A DNA stretch of 64,000 nucleotides from Rhodobacteraceae bacterium (ex Bugula neritina AB1) (GTDB lineage Bacteria > Pseudomonadota > Alphaproteobacteria > Rhodobacterales > Rhodobacteraceae). Position 1 is the first letter of the stretch; each line of letters opens with the position of its first letter. Shown here piece by piece: positions 9,582 through 18,395 of this stretch. The notes under the pieces are model-generated. The model was not told the origin of the DNA. It did not search any database and saw only the letters and a program-made list of their open reading frames with translations. Where the stretch lies: contig MDLF01000101.1 in NCBI GenBank assembly GCA_001730095.1, forward strand, positions 1 to 64,000, written 5' to 3'. Position numbers and translations under genes: made by a program.

Positions 9582-12032
9582 TTAGGCTTTCACCCGCTCT
9601 GATTTCGGATCATACATCGGCTTCAGCGAGGCTTCGGCCTTCACCTTGGTGCCCATAACGTCGATCTCGTAAGTTGAGGCCAGCACGTCAGCCGCTTTCT
9701 CGCCTTCGCACGGCACGTAGCCCATGCCGATCGCCGCCCCCAGGGTGTGGCCGTAGTTGCCCGAGCTGAGGTAGCCGACGTACTCGCCGTCACGGATGAT
9801 CGGCTCATTGTGGAACAAGAGCGGTTCGGCGTCGGTCAGCTTGAACTGCACCATGCGGAATTTCGGACCGGTTTCCTTGCGCTCCAGCACTGCGGATTTG
9901 CCGATGAAATCCTCCTTGTCGGTCTTCACTGCAAAACCCAGACCAGCATCGATCACATTGTCCTCGCAAGTGATGTCATGACCGAAGTGGCGGAAGCCCT
10001 TCTCGATCCGGCAGCTGTCCATCATGTGCATGCCGCACAGTTTCAGCCCCATATCCTGCCCCGCTTCCCACAGGGTTTCGAAAGCATGGCCCGACATCTC
10101 TGCCGGGATATAAATTTCCCAACCGAGTTCGCCGACATAGGTCACCCGGTGCACCCTGGCGAGCCCCATGCCCAGCTCGATCTCCTGCGCGGTGCCGAAA
10201 GGATTCACCTCGTTGGAGAAGTCATTCGGTGACACCTTCTGCAGCAGCTCACGGGCGTTCGGGCCCATCACCGCCAGCACACCCTCGCCTGCTGTCACAT
10301 CGGTGATCACCACACGGTGGTCGCCCACATAGCGCATCATCCAGGTCTGGTCCGCCAGACGGGTCACTGCCGGTGTCACCACCAGATAGGCTGTCTCGCT
10401 CAGACGGGTGACGGTTACATCTGCCTCGATGCCACCGCGGGAGTTCAGGAACTGGGTGTAGACGATTTTGCCCATCGGCACCGACAGGTTGGCGCCGCAG
10501 ATGTAGTTCAGGAACGTCTCGGCATCCGGGCCCTCGACGCGGATCTTGCCAAAAGAGGACATGTCATACATGCCGACATTTTCGCGCACAGCCTTATGTT
10601 CAGCCGCGGAATTCTCAAACCAGTTCTGGCGCTTCCAGCTGTATTGGTACGCGCGTTCCTGACCTTCGTTGGCAAACCAGTTTGCACGTTCCCAACCGCC
10701 AATCTCGCCCATCACAGCGCCCTGCTCCAGCAGGTGGTGGTGGAACGGGGTGCGGCGCACACCGCGAGCGGTCGCCTTCTGACGGTAAGGGAAGTGGTCC
10801 GCATAGAGCAGGCCCAGGGTCTCTTTCGAGCGCTCGAACAGATAGGTCTTGTTGCCCTGGAACGGATGCATCCGGGAGATGTCCACATCGCCCAGGTCAA
10901 ACGGTTTCTGGCCGTCTTCCATCCACTGCGCCAGCGCCATGCCGGCGCCGCCGGCCGACTGGATACCAATTGAGTTGAAGCCCGCGGCGACCCAGAAGTT
11001 GTCCATCTCGGGCGCCAGACCGAGGTGGTAGGCATCGTCCGGAGTGAAGGATTCCGGGCCATTGAAGAAGGTGTGGATACCCGCCTCTGCCAGCATTGGC
11101 ATCCGGTTGCAGGCGGCCTCCAGGATCGGCTCGAAATGATCGAAATCCTCGGGCAGCTGATCAAATTCAAAACTGTCGGGGATGCCGTTCATCGCCCAGG
11201 GCTTGGCGTTGGGTTCAAAGGCGCCAAGCAGGATTTTGCCTGCGTCTTCCTTGTAGTAGGCGCATTCGTCAGGAACGCGCAGCACCGGCATCTGGGTCAG
11301 GCCGGAAATACCTTCCGTCACGATATAGAAGTGCTCGCAGGCGTGCAGCGGCACGTTGACGCCAGCCATGCGGCCGACCTCATGCCCCCACATTCCGGCA
11401 CAGTTCACCACCATGTCAGCCTCGATATGGCCCCGGGACTGGCCGTCGTCGCTGGCCCAGTCGACGCCGGTGACGCGGCGGCCTTCCTTGGAGATGCCGG
11501 TGACCTTAATGCGCTCCTTGACCAGTGCGCCGCGCTGGCGGGCGCCTTTGGCCAGAGCCAATGCGATGTTGGCCGGGTCGCCCTGGCCGTCTTTTGGCAG
11601 CCACACACCACCGGTCACGTCACCGACGTTTAAATGCTCGTAGCGGGCTTTGACTTCCTCAGGCGAGATTTCCTCAACCTCTACGCCAAAGGCCCGCGCC
11701 ATGGCAGCCTGGCGGAAAATCTCTTCCTTGCGCTCTTCGGTCAGGGCCACGGTGATCGAGCCGCAACGCTTAAAGCCAGTGGCAACGCCGGTTTCCTCTT
11801 CCAGCGAACCGTAGAGCTCCTGGCTGTACTTCGCCAACTTGGTCATATTGGCGGTGGCGCGCAGCTGGGCAATCAGACCCGCAGCATGCCAGGTGGTGCC
11901 GGAGGTCAGCTGCTTGCGTTCCAGCAGCACAACATCTTTCCAGCCCAGTTTCGCCAGATGATAGGCCACCGAGCAGCCGATCACGCCGCCGCCAATAATG
12001 ACTACACGGGCTTTGTTAGGAAGATCGCTCAT
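9582..12032 (-). CDS. FAD/GcvT-domain dehydrogenase (sarcosine or dimethylglycine dehydrogenase type)
   Basis: The 816-residue protein joins an N-terminal FAD-dependent DAO domain (VVIIGGGVIGCSVAYHLAK near residue 10) to C-terminal GcvT folate-binding domains. TSGTTWHAAG carries the histidine that in rat and human dimethylglycine and sarcosine dehydrogenases binds FAD covalently. Such enzymes oxidise N-methyl groups and pass the one-carbon unit to tetrahydrofolate. The TSGTTWH form and the following residues look closer to sarcosine dehydrogenase than its paralogue at 15158-17605 does. I chose ATG 12032 (AGGAGCGATGAC in front) over the longer frame. It is the last gene of the betaine block, 83 bp after the regulator. 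Confidence 0.85.
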   Translation of the reverse strand: MSDLPNKARVVIIGGGVIGCSVAYHLAKLGWKDVVLLERKQLTSGTTWHAAGLIAQLRATANMTKLAKYSQELYGSLEEETGVATGFKRCGSITVALTEERKEEIFRQAAMARAFGVEVEEISPEEVKARYEHLNVGDVTGGVWLPKDGQGDPANIALALAKGARQRGALVKERIKVTGISKEGRRVTGVDWASDDGQSRGHIEADMVVNCAGMWGHEVGRMAGVNVPLHACEHFYIVTEGISGLTQMPVLRVPDECAYYKEDAGKILLGAFEPNAKPWAMNGIPDSFEFDQLPEDFDHFEPILEAACNRMPMLAEAGIHTFFNGPESFTPDDAYHLGLAPEMDNFWVAAGFNSIGIQSAGGAGMALAQWMEDGQKPFDLGDVDISRMHPFQGNKTYLFERSKETLGLLYADHFPYRQKATARGVRRTPFHHHLLEQGAVMGEIGGWERANWFANEGQERAYQYSWKRQNWFENSAAEHKAVRENVGMYDMSSFGKIRVEGPDAETFLNYICGANLSVPMGKIVYTQFLNSRGGIEADVTVTRLSETAYLVVTPAVTRLADQTWMMRYVGDHRVVITDVTAGEGVLAVMGPNARELLQKVSPNDFSNEVNPFGTAQEIELGMGLARVHRVTYVGELGWEIYIPAEMSGHAFETLWEAGQDMGLKLCGMHMMDSCRIEKGFRHFGHDITCEDNVIDAGLGFAVKTDKEDFIGKSAVLERKETGPKFRMVQFKLTDAEPLLFHNEPIIRDGEYVGYLSSGNYGHTLGAAIGMGYVPCEGEKAADVLASTYEIDVMGTKVKAEASLKPMYDPKSERVKA

Positions 12033-12115
12033 GTCATCGCTCCTGAATGAAGGTTTGCGCCTGATTATCATGTACAGGCGGCGAAAAATGCATCAAAAAC
12101 GCCAAGTCTCCGGCG

Positions 12116-13129
12116 CTATTCTCCGGCCTCAAGGGGTTTTTCCGCTCCATCCCCGCCCATCCGGCGGCGTTTCCGCAGCGCAAACGGAGTGATGCCGAAG
12201 AAACTTTTATAAAGGCTGGAGAAACCATTGGGAAAACCGCAGGCAAGACCGATCTCGCGGACACTCATGGTGGTGTTAAGCAGCAGATTGTTGGCCTTGG
12301 ACAGGCGCATTTCGCGGTAAAAGCCATTGGGGGTGGTGCCCAGAAAAGTCTTGAATTTGCGCTCCAGCGACCGGGTAGAGATGCCAAGCTCATCGACAAT
12401 ATCGCTGATCGGCACAGGCTCCTCGATGTTGTCCTGCATGATGCGGATACATTGGTCCAGATCGCTGTCGCCGGTGATCGTCGGTTTGGCGCCGGCAAAA
12501 GGCTGCAGGGAGGAGAAGTCGCGCACCTGTTCGTGCAGCAGGATGTTGCCGACAGTCATCTGTGCCGCCGCCGAGGTGAGCCGCCCGACCAGTGCCAGGA
12601 TAATGTCAACGGTGGACCCCATGCCCGCACATGTCACCACCAGACCGTCTTCGCTGGCCAATGCGTGGCTCGAGTCATTCAGACCCATCCTCTCACGCAG
12701 CAGAGCGGAGTTTTCCCAATGAGTCGTCAACCGCCCGTCGCCGCCGCCCTGATCGCGGATGTAACGAGCAGCTGCCTCAGCCAGAAGATAGACCTTGTTA
12801 CCACGGCAGGTATAGCTGGAGATCACCCGCCCCATGCTAAGGCCGGGATGATCCGGGTCCGAGTTACCCAGAAAGAAAGCAAAATCCGCATCCGGCTTGG
12901 CCGCGAAGGGCTCGGTGTCCACGCTAAGGCCCGCGCGGCAGCCCACGCGCCCGCCCTGCAGAGACCGAACGGTCCATTTGAAAGGCGGCTGCGCCAGCAC
13001 GCGGTTGCTAATCCGCAGCACTTCCAGAATCGCCGACATCTCAGTCAGCACAAAGCCTTCTGTGACAATGATGTCGACATGCCAGACCCGAGCCGGGTCC
13101 GCAGCCTTTAATTTATCCGGAGTCGCCAT
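12116..13129 (-). CDS. GlxA-family AraC transcription regulator (GbdR-like)
   Basis: The 337-residue protein has an N-terminal DJ-1/PfpI-like domain (VIVTEGFVLTEMSAILEVLR) and a C-terminal AraC DNA-binding domain with two helix-turn-helix units (ISTRSLERKFKTFLGTTPNGFY; MSVREIGLACGFPNGFSSLYK). In Pseudomonas, regulators of this build, such as GbdR, sense betaine and dimethylglycine. Its place between a betaine methyltransferase and two dimethylglycine dehydrogenases supports a similar role here; that is inference. ATG 13129 follows AGGGGA. The longer upstream frame runs into the preceding gene and is rejected. Nineteen bp separate it from that gene. Confidence 0.85.
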   Translation of the reverse strand: MATPDKLKAADPARVWHVDIIVTEGFVLTEMSAILEVLRISNRVLAQPPFKWTVRSLQGGRVGCRAGLSVDTEPFAAKPDADFAFFLGNSDPDHPGLSMGRVISSYTCRGNKVYLLAEAAARYIRDQGGGDGRLTTHWENSALLRERMGLNDSSHALASEDGLVVTCAGMGSTVDIILALVGRLTSAAAQMTVGNILLHEQVRDFSSLQPFAGAKPTITGDSDLDQCIRIMQDNIEEPVPISDIVDELGISTRSLERKFKTFLGTTPNGFYREMRLSKANNLLLNTTMSVREIGLACGFPNGFSSLYKSFFGITPFALRKRRRMGGDGAEKPLEAGE

Positions 13130-13148
13130 GCTGGTCCCCTTCCCCAGG

Positions 13149-14045
13149 TCAGATGATCCTATGCCCGGCCGCACGCAACTGACGGGCCAGTTCGGCAATG
13201 TGGTCCGGACCGACTTCGCAGCAGCCGCCGACGATGGTGGCGCCTTGGCGGATCCAGCCCATGGCAAACTCAGCATAGGCTTCAGGCGACAGATCCTGGC
13301 GCTGCTCCAGTGCGTCCACCGTTGGCGCATCCTTCAGGAAACCATCCGATATTCGAGTAAAGCCGTTAGCATAGGCGCCGTATGGCTTGCCAAAACCCTT
13401 CACGATTTCCAAACCTGCACCGATGGCTTCCGGGCGCGAACAATTGAGCAGGACGGCTTCTGGCTGAAACTCCTCAACCAGAGGCGCGAGTTCTTTCAGC
13501 GGCTCGCCAGAACGCAGCAAAGTTCCGTTTTCATCAGAAACAGAAGCTGCAAGCCATACCGGTTTGTCCGTGCTAACGCAGCCCAGCATCGCCCCTCTGG
13601 CATGTTCGGCTGAGGACACGGTTTCGATCAGGAAAAGATCTGCCTGCGGCTCAAGCAATTGAACAAGTTCCGCATAGACAGGGGCAGCTTCCTCATGCGG
13701 CGGGCAGATGTCCGGGCGGTAAGAGGCAATCAGCGGGCCAAGCGCAGCGGCAACCCAGCCCGACCCATGTGCGGCCCGCGCAGCGTTTGCCTGCTCTGCG
13801 GCCTTGGCCAGCAGGTCTTCGAAGTGCCCTTCGATCCCTGCGCGGACCAAGCGGTCGCGCAAAACCGCATAGGTATTCATAGTGGCAATCGTCGCTCCGG
13901 CGGCAAAATAGTCGGCGTGAATGGCGCCGACGATGCCCGGTTTGTCGATCATTACGGACGTGGACCATAAAGGTGTCGCCCTGTCGCCAGACCGTTTGAC
14001 AACTTCCTGCCCGATTGAGCCGTCAAGAAGGATAATATCTGTCAT
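13149..14045 (-). CDS. Homocysteine S-methyltransferase family enzyme, probable betaine-homocysteine methyltransferase
   Basis: The 298-residue protein is a zinc-dependent methyltransferase barrel. It begins with ILLDGSIGQEV, and the three zinc cysteines are in LLNCSRPE and IVGGCCEVGPDHI. The family moves a methyl group from betaine (or S-methylmethionine) to homocysteine, giving methionine; from betaine it leaves dimethylglycine, the substrate of the neighbouring dehydrogenases. The context therefore favours betaine as donor. Its ATG overlaps the end of the preceding oxidoreductase by 4 bp (ATGA), so the two are translated together. Confidence 0.85.
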   Translation of the reverse strand: MTDIILLDGSIGQEVVKRSGDRATPLWSTSVMIDKPGIVGAIHADYFAAGATIATMNTYAVLRDRLVRAGIEGHFEDLLAKAAEQANAARAAHGSGWVAAALGPLIASYRPDICPPHEEAAPVYAELVQLLEPQADLFLIETVSSAEHARGAMLGCVSTDKPVWLAASVSDENGTLLRSGEPLKELAPLVEEFQPEAVLLNCSRPEAIGAGLEIVKGFGKPYGAYANGFTRISDGFLKDAPTVDALEQRQDLSPEAYAEFAMGWIRQGATIVGGCCEVGPDHIAELARQLRAAGHRII

Positions 14046-15112
14046 GCGTCCTCCTGCGGGGGAATTAAGACCAGTTTCCCCGGGTAAGCTTTGCTCATGA
14101 AATCCGCCTGCGCCCGGGCGATGTCTTGCAGGGGATAGGTAGCAGAGACCAGCGGGCGGACTGCGCCGGAATTGATCAGGGCCACCAGCTTGGCAAAGAC
14201 AGCACGGGGAGAGAATGTGCAGCCATGTATGGTGATGTCACGCAGGTAGATGTGGCGCAAATCCGCTGTCACGACCGGGCCCGCGATGGCACCGGAAACC
14301 GCGTATTGCCCACCGGGCCGAAGTGCCTGTATCAGGCCAGACCAGCCGGGACCGCCAACCACGTCAATGACAGCATCGAAGCGGTCTTGTTCGGGTGTGT
14401 CGTCGCGGCCAATAGTTCTGGCCGCCCCCATTGCAGCAACCGCATCCGCCTTGGCGGGCGATGTCTGACCAGTCACCTCTGCGCCAAGATGCGCGGCCAG
14501 CTGCACTGCGGCCAGCCCAACCCCGCCAGACGCACCGGTGACCAGCACTCGCTGGCCGGCAGACACCCCGGCACGGTGCAGCAGGTTCCAGGCGGTTCCA
14601 TAGGCGCAGGGCATTGCCGCGATCTCTGTATCCGATAGAGGAGAAGCGCTGACATCGAAAAGCTCCGCCGCCTCAGCCAGGCAGTATTGCGCAAAAGCCC
14701 CGTCGAGTTCCGAGCCCAGAGCAACAAAAGCCGCCGGGTTGCCAGGTTCCGGCCTTGGGATATTGATCTGGCTGGTGACCCGCTGTCCCGCACAAAGGGC
14801 TCCAGTATCCGGGCCGGCTTGAACAACCACACCGCACAAATCCCCCCCCTGTATCCGAGGAAAGCGCAGGGCGCCGCCCCAGCCGCCAGCCTTGATCCCG
14901 GCGTCATCGCTGACCGCATCGGTTGCGCCTGTCACCTCGGATGCATACCAGCCGATCCTGGTGTTGATGTCCGTGTTGTTAACGCCAGCTGCCAGAACTT
15001 TGACAAGCACCTGCCCCGGTCCAGGAACCGGGACAGGTATATCTTCACGCCATTCCAACGCATCCGGCCCGCCATGCCGGGTCAAATAGACGCCTTTCAT
15101 CATTTGGGCCAT
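14042..15112 (-). CDS. Medium-chain dehydrogenase/reductase (quinone-oxidoreductase-like)
   Basis: The 356-residue protein is an MDR-superfamily enzyme. It has the GroES-like N-terminal domain (GPGQVLVKVLAAGVNNTD), a Rossmann domain with VLVTGASGGVGLAAVQLA for NADPH, and a C-terminal segment ending KLVLIP. No catalytic zinc cysteine set is evident, which points to a quinone- or enone-reductase type. ATG 15112 has AGGAGG 10 bp upstream. It sits inside the betaine block, 45 bp after the dimethylglycine dehydrogenase and overlapping the methyltransferase. What substrate it serves in this pathway is unknown. Confidence 0.85.
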   Translation of the reverse strand: MAQMMKGVYLTRHGGPDALEWREDIPVPVPGPGQVLVKVLAAGVNNTDINTRIGWYASEVTGATDAVSDDAGIKAGGWGGALRFPRIQGGDLCGVVVQAGPDTGALCAGQRVTSQINIPRPEPGNPAAFVALGSELDGAFAQYCLAEAAELFDVSASPLSDTEIAAMPCAYGTAWNLLHRAGVSAGQRVLVTGASGGVGLAAVQLAAHLGAEVTGQTSPAKADAVAAMGAARTIGRDDTPEQDRFDAVIDVVGGPGWSGLIQALRPGGQYAVSGAIAGPVVTADLRHIYLRDITIHGCTFSPRAVFAKLVALINSGAVRPLVSATYPLQDIARAQADFMSKAYPGKLVLIPPQEDA

Positions 15113-15157
15113 TCCTGAAGCCTCCTGAGTTAAGCGTGGCGGGCTGACCCTAGCAGA

Positions 15158-17605
15158 TCAGGCGCGCAGACGTTCGTTGGCGGGATCCCACAGCGGTTCG
15201 TCTTTCTGAACCACCGCACGGCATTTCTGCCCGTAGATTTCGACCTCCAGTTCGGTGCCTGGAACAGCCAGTTCAGGCCGCACCATGCCCAGCGCGATGG
15301 AGGCGTTCACACGGTAGCCCCAGTCGCCGGAAGTGGTCTCGCCCACGATCTCGCCGTCTTTCCAGATACAGGACATGTAAGGCGCATCGGCATCGCCTGC
15401 TTCGACGATCAGGGTGACGAAAGTCTTCTTCACGCCCTGCTGCTTTTCATTCTGAATTGCAGCCTTGCCCGGGAAGTCCTGCGGCTTGTCCAGCTTGACA
15501 AAACGCTCCAGCCCACCTTCGAGCAGCGAGTAGTCGGTCGACAGATCGCCTTTCCAGGTGCGGTAGCCTTTTTCGATGCGCAGAGAGTTCAGCGCATACA
15601 TGCCGAACGGCTTGGCGCCGCCTTCGATCAGAGCTGCGTAAATCTCACCCTGATGCTCGTTGGCGCAGTGGACTTCCCAGCCGAGTTCACCGGCGTAGGA
15701 GACGCGCGCCAGGAAGGCGGACTTGCCTGCGACGGTGGCTTCCTGGTGGGTCAGCCAGCCAAGCGACAGATCGGCGTCGGAGATGCCTGCGAACAGCTCA
15801 CGCGATTTCGGACCGGTAACAATCATGGTCGCAAATTCGGTGGTGCGGTCGGTCAGGGTGAGGCCTGCGGGCAGCGCCTTCTTCAGGATCTCAAAGTCGT
15901 GCCACTGGGCCGAGCCTGCTGTGATCATGGTGAAGTGATCTTCGCCGTGACGGACACAGGACATCTCGGTCAGGATGCGGCCGCGGTCGTCCGAGAAGTA
16001 GACCAGATTCATCCGGCCCACTTTGGGCAGGCCACCGGTCACCAGGCCGCGCAGGAATTCTGCGGCACCTTCGCCTTCCAGGTTGAAGCGCGAGAAACCC
16101 GGCAGGTCCAGCACGCCAACACCGTCGCGGACTGCTTCGCATTCTTCCTTGATGCGCTGCTGCCACGGGCCGGAGCGACCCCAGGTGTGTGTGGCCTCTT
16201 CCGAAGTGTCATCACCGGCTTGGGCAAACCAGTTGGCACGTTCCCAACCGTTATAGGCCCCCATCACGCCGCCCAGCTCTTTGATCTGCGCATGCACCTG
16301 GCTGACCTTCTTGTCGCGTGCAGCGGGCCATTCGTGGTGCGGGAAGTGCATGGCGTATTCGTTGCCGTAGACCTCCAGGCCTTTCTGGTTGCAGTAGTCC
16401 TGATCGGTGTAGTCGGTGTAACGGCGCGGATCGACGGCCCACATGTCCCACTCGGTCCCGCCATCCACGATCCATTCTGCCAGCACCTTGCCGGCGCCGC
16501 CGCCCTGGGCAATGCCGAAGGTGAAGCTGTGCGCCTCAAACGCGTTTGTCACACCCGGCATCGGGCCGATCATCGGCAGGCCGTCGGGGGCATAGGGGAT
16601 CGGGCCGTTGATCACGCTGGAGACACCGGAGGACGCCATCAGCGGAACCCGCTCCATGGCATCGGTGACGATGTCTTCGATCCGGTCCAGATCTTCCTGC
16701 CACAGCTGGAACGAGAAGTCCTCGGGCATCGGATCGTCTTCGGTCAACCAGTGGCCCTTGCAGTTCGGCTCATAGGGGCCGAGGTTGTAGCCGTGCTTTT
16801 CCTGACGCAGATAGTAGGACACGTCCACGTCACGGATCAGGGGCAGTTTGCCGCCGTGTTCTTTCGACCAGGCTTCGATTTCGGGGATCTGTTCGGTCAG
16901 CAGATACTGGTGCTCCATCACCATGGCAGGCACGGTTCGGCCACCGTAAGGCTTGAACATCTCACCCACGCGCTGCGCGTAGTAACCGGCGGCATTCACC
17001 ACATAGTCGCAGTCGATGCCGCCCTTTTCAGTCTGCACAGTCCAGGTGCCGTCTTCGTGCTGGGTCGCATCGGTCGCCGGAGTGAAGCGCAGAATTTTTG
17101 CGCCCAGGTCGCGCGCGCCCTTGGCCAGAGCCTGGGTCAGCTGTGCCGGGTCGATGTCCCCATCGGTCGGGTCATAAAGAACCCCTGCCAGGTCATGGGT
17201 CTCCAGGAACGGATAGCGTTCCTTGGTTTCTTCCGGGGTCCACATCTCCATCGGGATACCCTGGTAACGGCCCATGGACATCGCGCGTTCGAATTCCTGC
17301 ATCCGCTCTTTGCTATGTGCCAGACGGATCGAACCCGAAACATGGTAGTTCATCGGGTAATCGACTTCTTCAGCCAGACCTGCATACAGCTCGGTCGAGT
17401 AGCGCTGCATGTTCATGATCGCCCAGGAGGTCGAGAAAGTCGGCACGTTGCCAGCCGCATGCCAGGTCGAACCGGCAGTCAGTTCGTTCTTTTCGAGCAG
17501 CACACAATCGGTCCAGCCTTTCTTGGCCAGATGATAGAGTGCCGAACAGCCGACGACGCCGCCGCCGATGATGACCACGCGGGCCTTGGTTGGAAAATCG
17601 GACAT
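15158..17605 (-). CDS. Dimethylglycine dehydrogenase
   Basis: The 815-residue protein has an FAD-binding DAO domain (VVIIGGGVVGCSALYHLAKKG) followed by GcvT domains. AGSTWHAAG holds the histidine used for covalent FAD in mammalian dimethylglycine dehydrogenase. The C-terminal region (YALNSLRIEKGYRTW, FVKLDKPQDFPGK, TTSGDWGYRV) resembles the mammalian enzyme closely. The reaction is dimethylglycine to sarcosine, with the methyl group captured by tetrahydrofolate or released as formaldehyde. ATG 17605 follows AGGGAG. It lies 15 bp after a GFA gene and is roughly the same size as its paralogue at 9582, with clearly different substrate-domain sequence. Confidence 0.9.
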   Translation of the reverse strand: MSDFPTKARVVIIGGGVVGCSALYHLAKKGWTDCVLLEKNELTAGSTWHAAGNVPTFSTSWAIMNMQRYSTELYAGLAEEVDYPMNYHVSGSIRLAHSKERMQEFERAMSMGRYQGIPMEMWTPEETKERYPFLETHDLAGVLYDPTDGDIDPAQLTQALAKGARDLGAKILRFTPATDATQHEDGTWTVQTEKGGIDCDYVVNAAGYYAQRVGEMFKPYGGRTVPAMVMEHQYLLTEQIPEIEAWSKEHGGKLPLIRDVDVSYYLRQEKHGYNLGPYEPNCKGHWLTEDDPMPEDFSFQLWQEDLDRIEDIVTDAMERVPLMASSGVSSVINGPIPYAPDGLPMIGPMPGVTNAFEAHSFTFGIAQGGGAGKVLAEWIVDGGTEWDMWAVDPRRYTDYTDQDYCNQKGLEVYGNEYAMHFPHHEWPAARDKKVSQVHAQIKELGGVMGAYNGWERANWFAQAGDDTSEEATHTWGRSGPWQQRIKEECEAVRDGVGVLDLPGFSRFNLEGEGAAEFLRGLVTGGLPKVGRMNLVYFSDDRGRILTEMSCVRHGEDHFTMITAGSAQWHDFEILKKALPAGLTLTDRTTEFATMIVTGPKSRELFAGISDADLSLGWLTHQEATVAGKSAFLARVSYAGELGWEVHCANEHQGEIYAALIEGGAKPFGMYALNSLRIEKGYRTWKGDLSTDYSLLEGGLERFVKLDKPQDFPGKAAIQNEKQQGVKKTFVTLIVEAGDADAPYMSCIWKDGEIVGETTSGDWGYRVNASIALGMVRPELAVPGTELEVEIYGQKCRAVVQKDEPLWDPANERLRA

Positions 17606-17620
17606 GATTGCTCCCTAATG

Positions 17621-17998
17621 TCAGTGTTCTTGCGGCACGCCGTCCGCGATTTCGTAGTAGTCGCCCTTGGAGGCGGTAAATATGTGCTTTTCGACGCGAA
17701 GCCCGGAGTTCCCGTCGATCGCGCCCAGAGCAAAACTGATGGTGTCTTCCCCCGCTCCCTTCCAGAACAAGAAAGAGCCGCAGCGCGGGCAACTGCCGCG
17801 TTTGGCTGTCGACGTTGCTTCGAACCAGCTCACCGGCCCGCTGATGGAAATGTCCGTGTCACGCACCTGCGCAGAGGCCCAGATACCGCCCGACTGTTTA
17901 CGGCACTGGCTGCAATGGCACATCGAGGCACTCTGTGGTTTGGCCACCGTTTCAAAGCGAATGTCACCGCAGAGGCAGGATCCCTTAAGCACCTTCAT
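17621..17998 (-). CDS. GFA-family protein (glutathione-dependent formaldehyde-activating type), copy 1
   Basis: The 125-residue protein has the GFA zinc-site cysteines: GSCLCGDIRF, MCHCSQCRKQSGG and CPRCGSFLFW. The family was named for an enzyme that speeds the joining of formaldehyde to glutathione, though many members have unproved roles. Demethylation of dimethylglycine and sarcosine makes formaldehyde, so detoxification would fit this operon. ATG 17998 overlaps the end of the preceding GFA gene by 14 bp. Both proteins end in a shared KGDYYEIADG(V/L)PQ motif, so they are recent or constrained duplicates. Confidence 0.88.
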   Translation of the reverse strand: MKVLKGSCLCGDIRFETVAKPQSASMCHCSQCRKQSGGIWASAQVRDTDISISGPVSWFEATSTAKRGSCPRCGSFLFWKGAGEDTISFALGAIDGNSGLRVEKHIFTASKGDYYEIADGVPQEH

Positions 17999-18386
17999 CT
18001 CCCTTGAAGCCGGCGCATTGCGGCAGCCCGTCGGCGATCTCGTAGTAGTCGCCCTTGTCCGCCATGAAGACATGCGCCTTGGTTTGCAGCTCCGCGGGGG
18101 TATCGATGGCGCCCGCGGCCACCACCATGCGCTCCTCGCCTTCAGGCACCCAGAACAGGCTGGAGCCGCAGCCTCCGCAGAACCCGCGTTTGGTGGTCGC
18201 GCTCGACTGGAACCAGCGCAGGCCGTCCTGCCGGGTCAGCACAAGCGCCGCATCCGGCACCGAGGTGGCAGCCCAAAAATGCCCGGAGGTCTTACGGCAT
18301 TGGGTGCAATGGCAGGCATAAACCGGACGCAAGGGCGGCGTGAGTTCAAATGCCACCGCGCCGCAAAGACAGGAACCTATGATCAT
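17985..18386 (-). CDS. GFA-family protein, copy 2
   Basis: The 133-residue protein repeats the GFA pattern: GSCLCGAVAF, ACHCTQCRKTSGH and CGGCGSSLFW. It is clearly a paralogue of the next gene but differs through much of its length, so the pair is not a very recent copy. It starts 10 bp after the XRE-cupin regulator, making it the second gene of the block. The likely job is handling of formaldehyde or another small C1 compound from betaine breakdown; this is inferred from neighbours only. Confidence 0.88.
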   Translation of the reverse strand: MIIGSCLCGAVAFELTPPLRPVYACHCTQCRKTSGHFWAATSVPDAALVLTRQDGLRWFQSSATTKRGFCGGCGSSLFWVPEGEERMVVAAGAIDTPAELQTKAHVFMADKGDYYEIADGLPQCAGFKGDEGA

Positions 18387-18395
18387 CAGACTCTC

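Noticed and set aside
15653..18007. A 784-codon plus-strand frame
   Set aside because: It is antisense to dimethylglycine dehydrogenase and a GFA gene, with repetitive shadow-type composition and no ribosome site.
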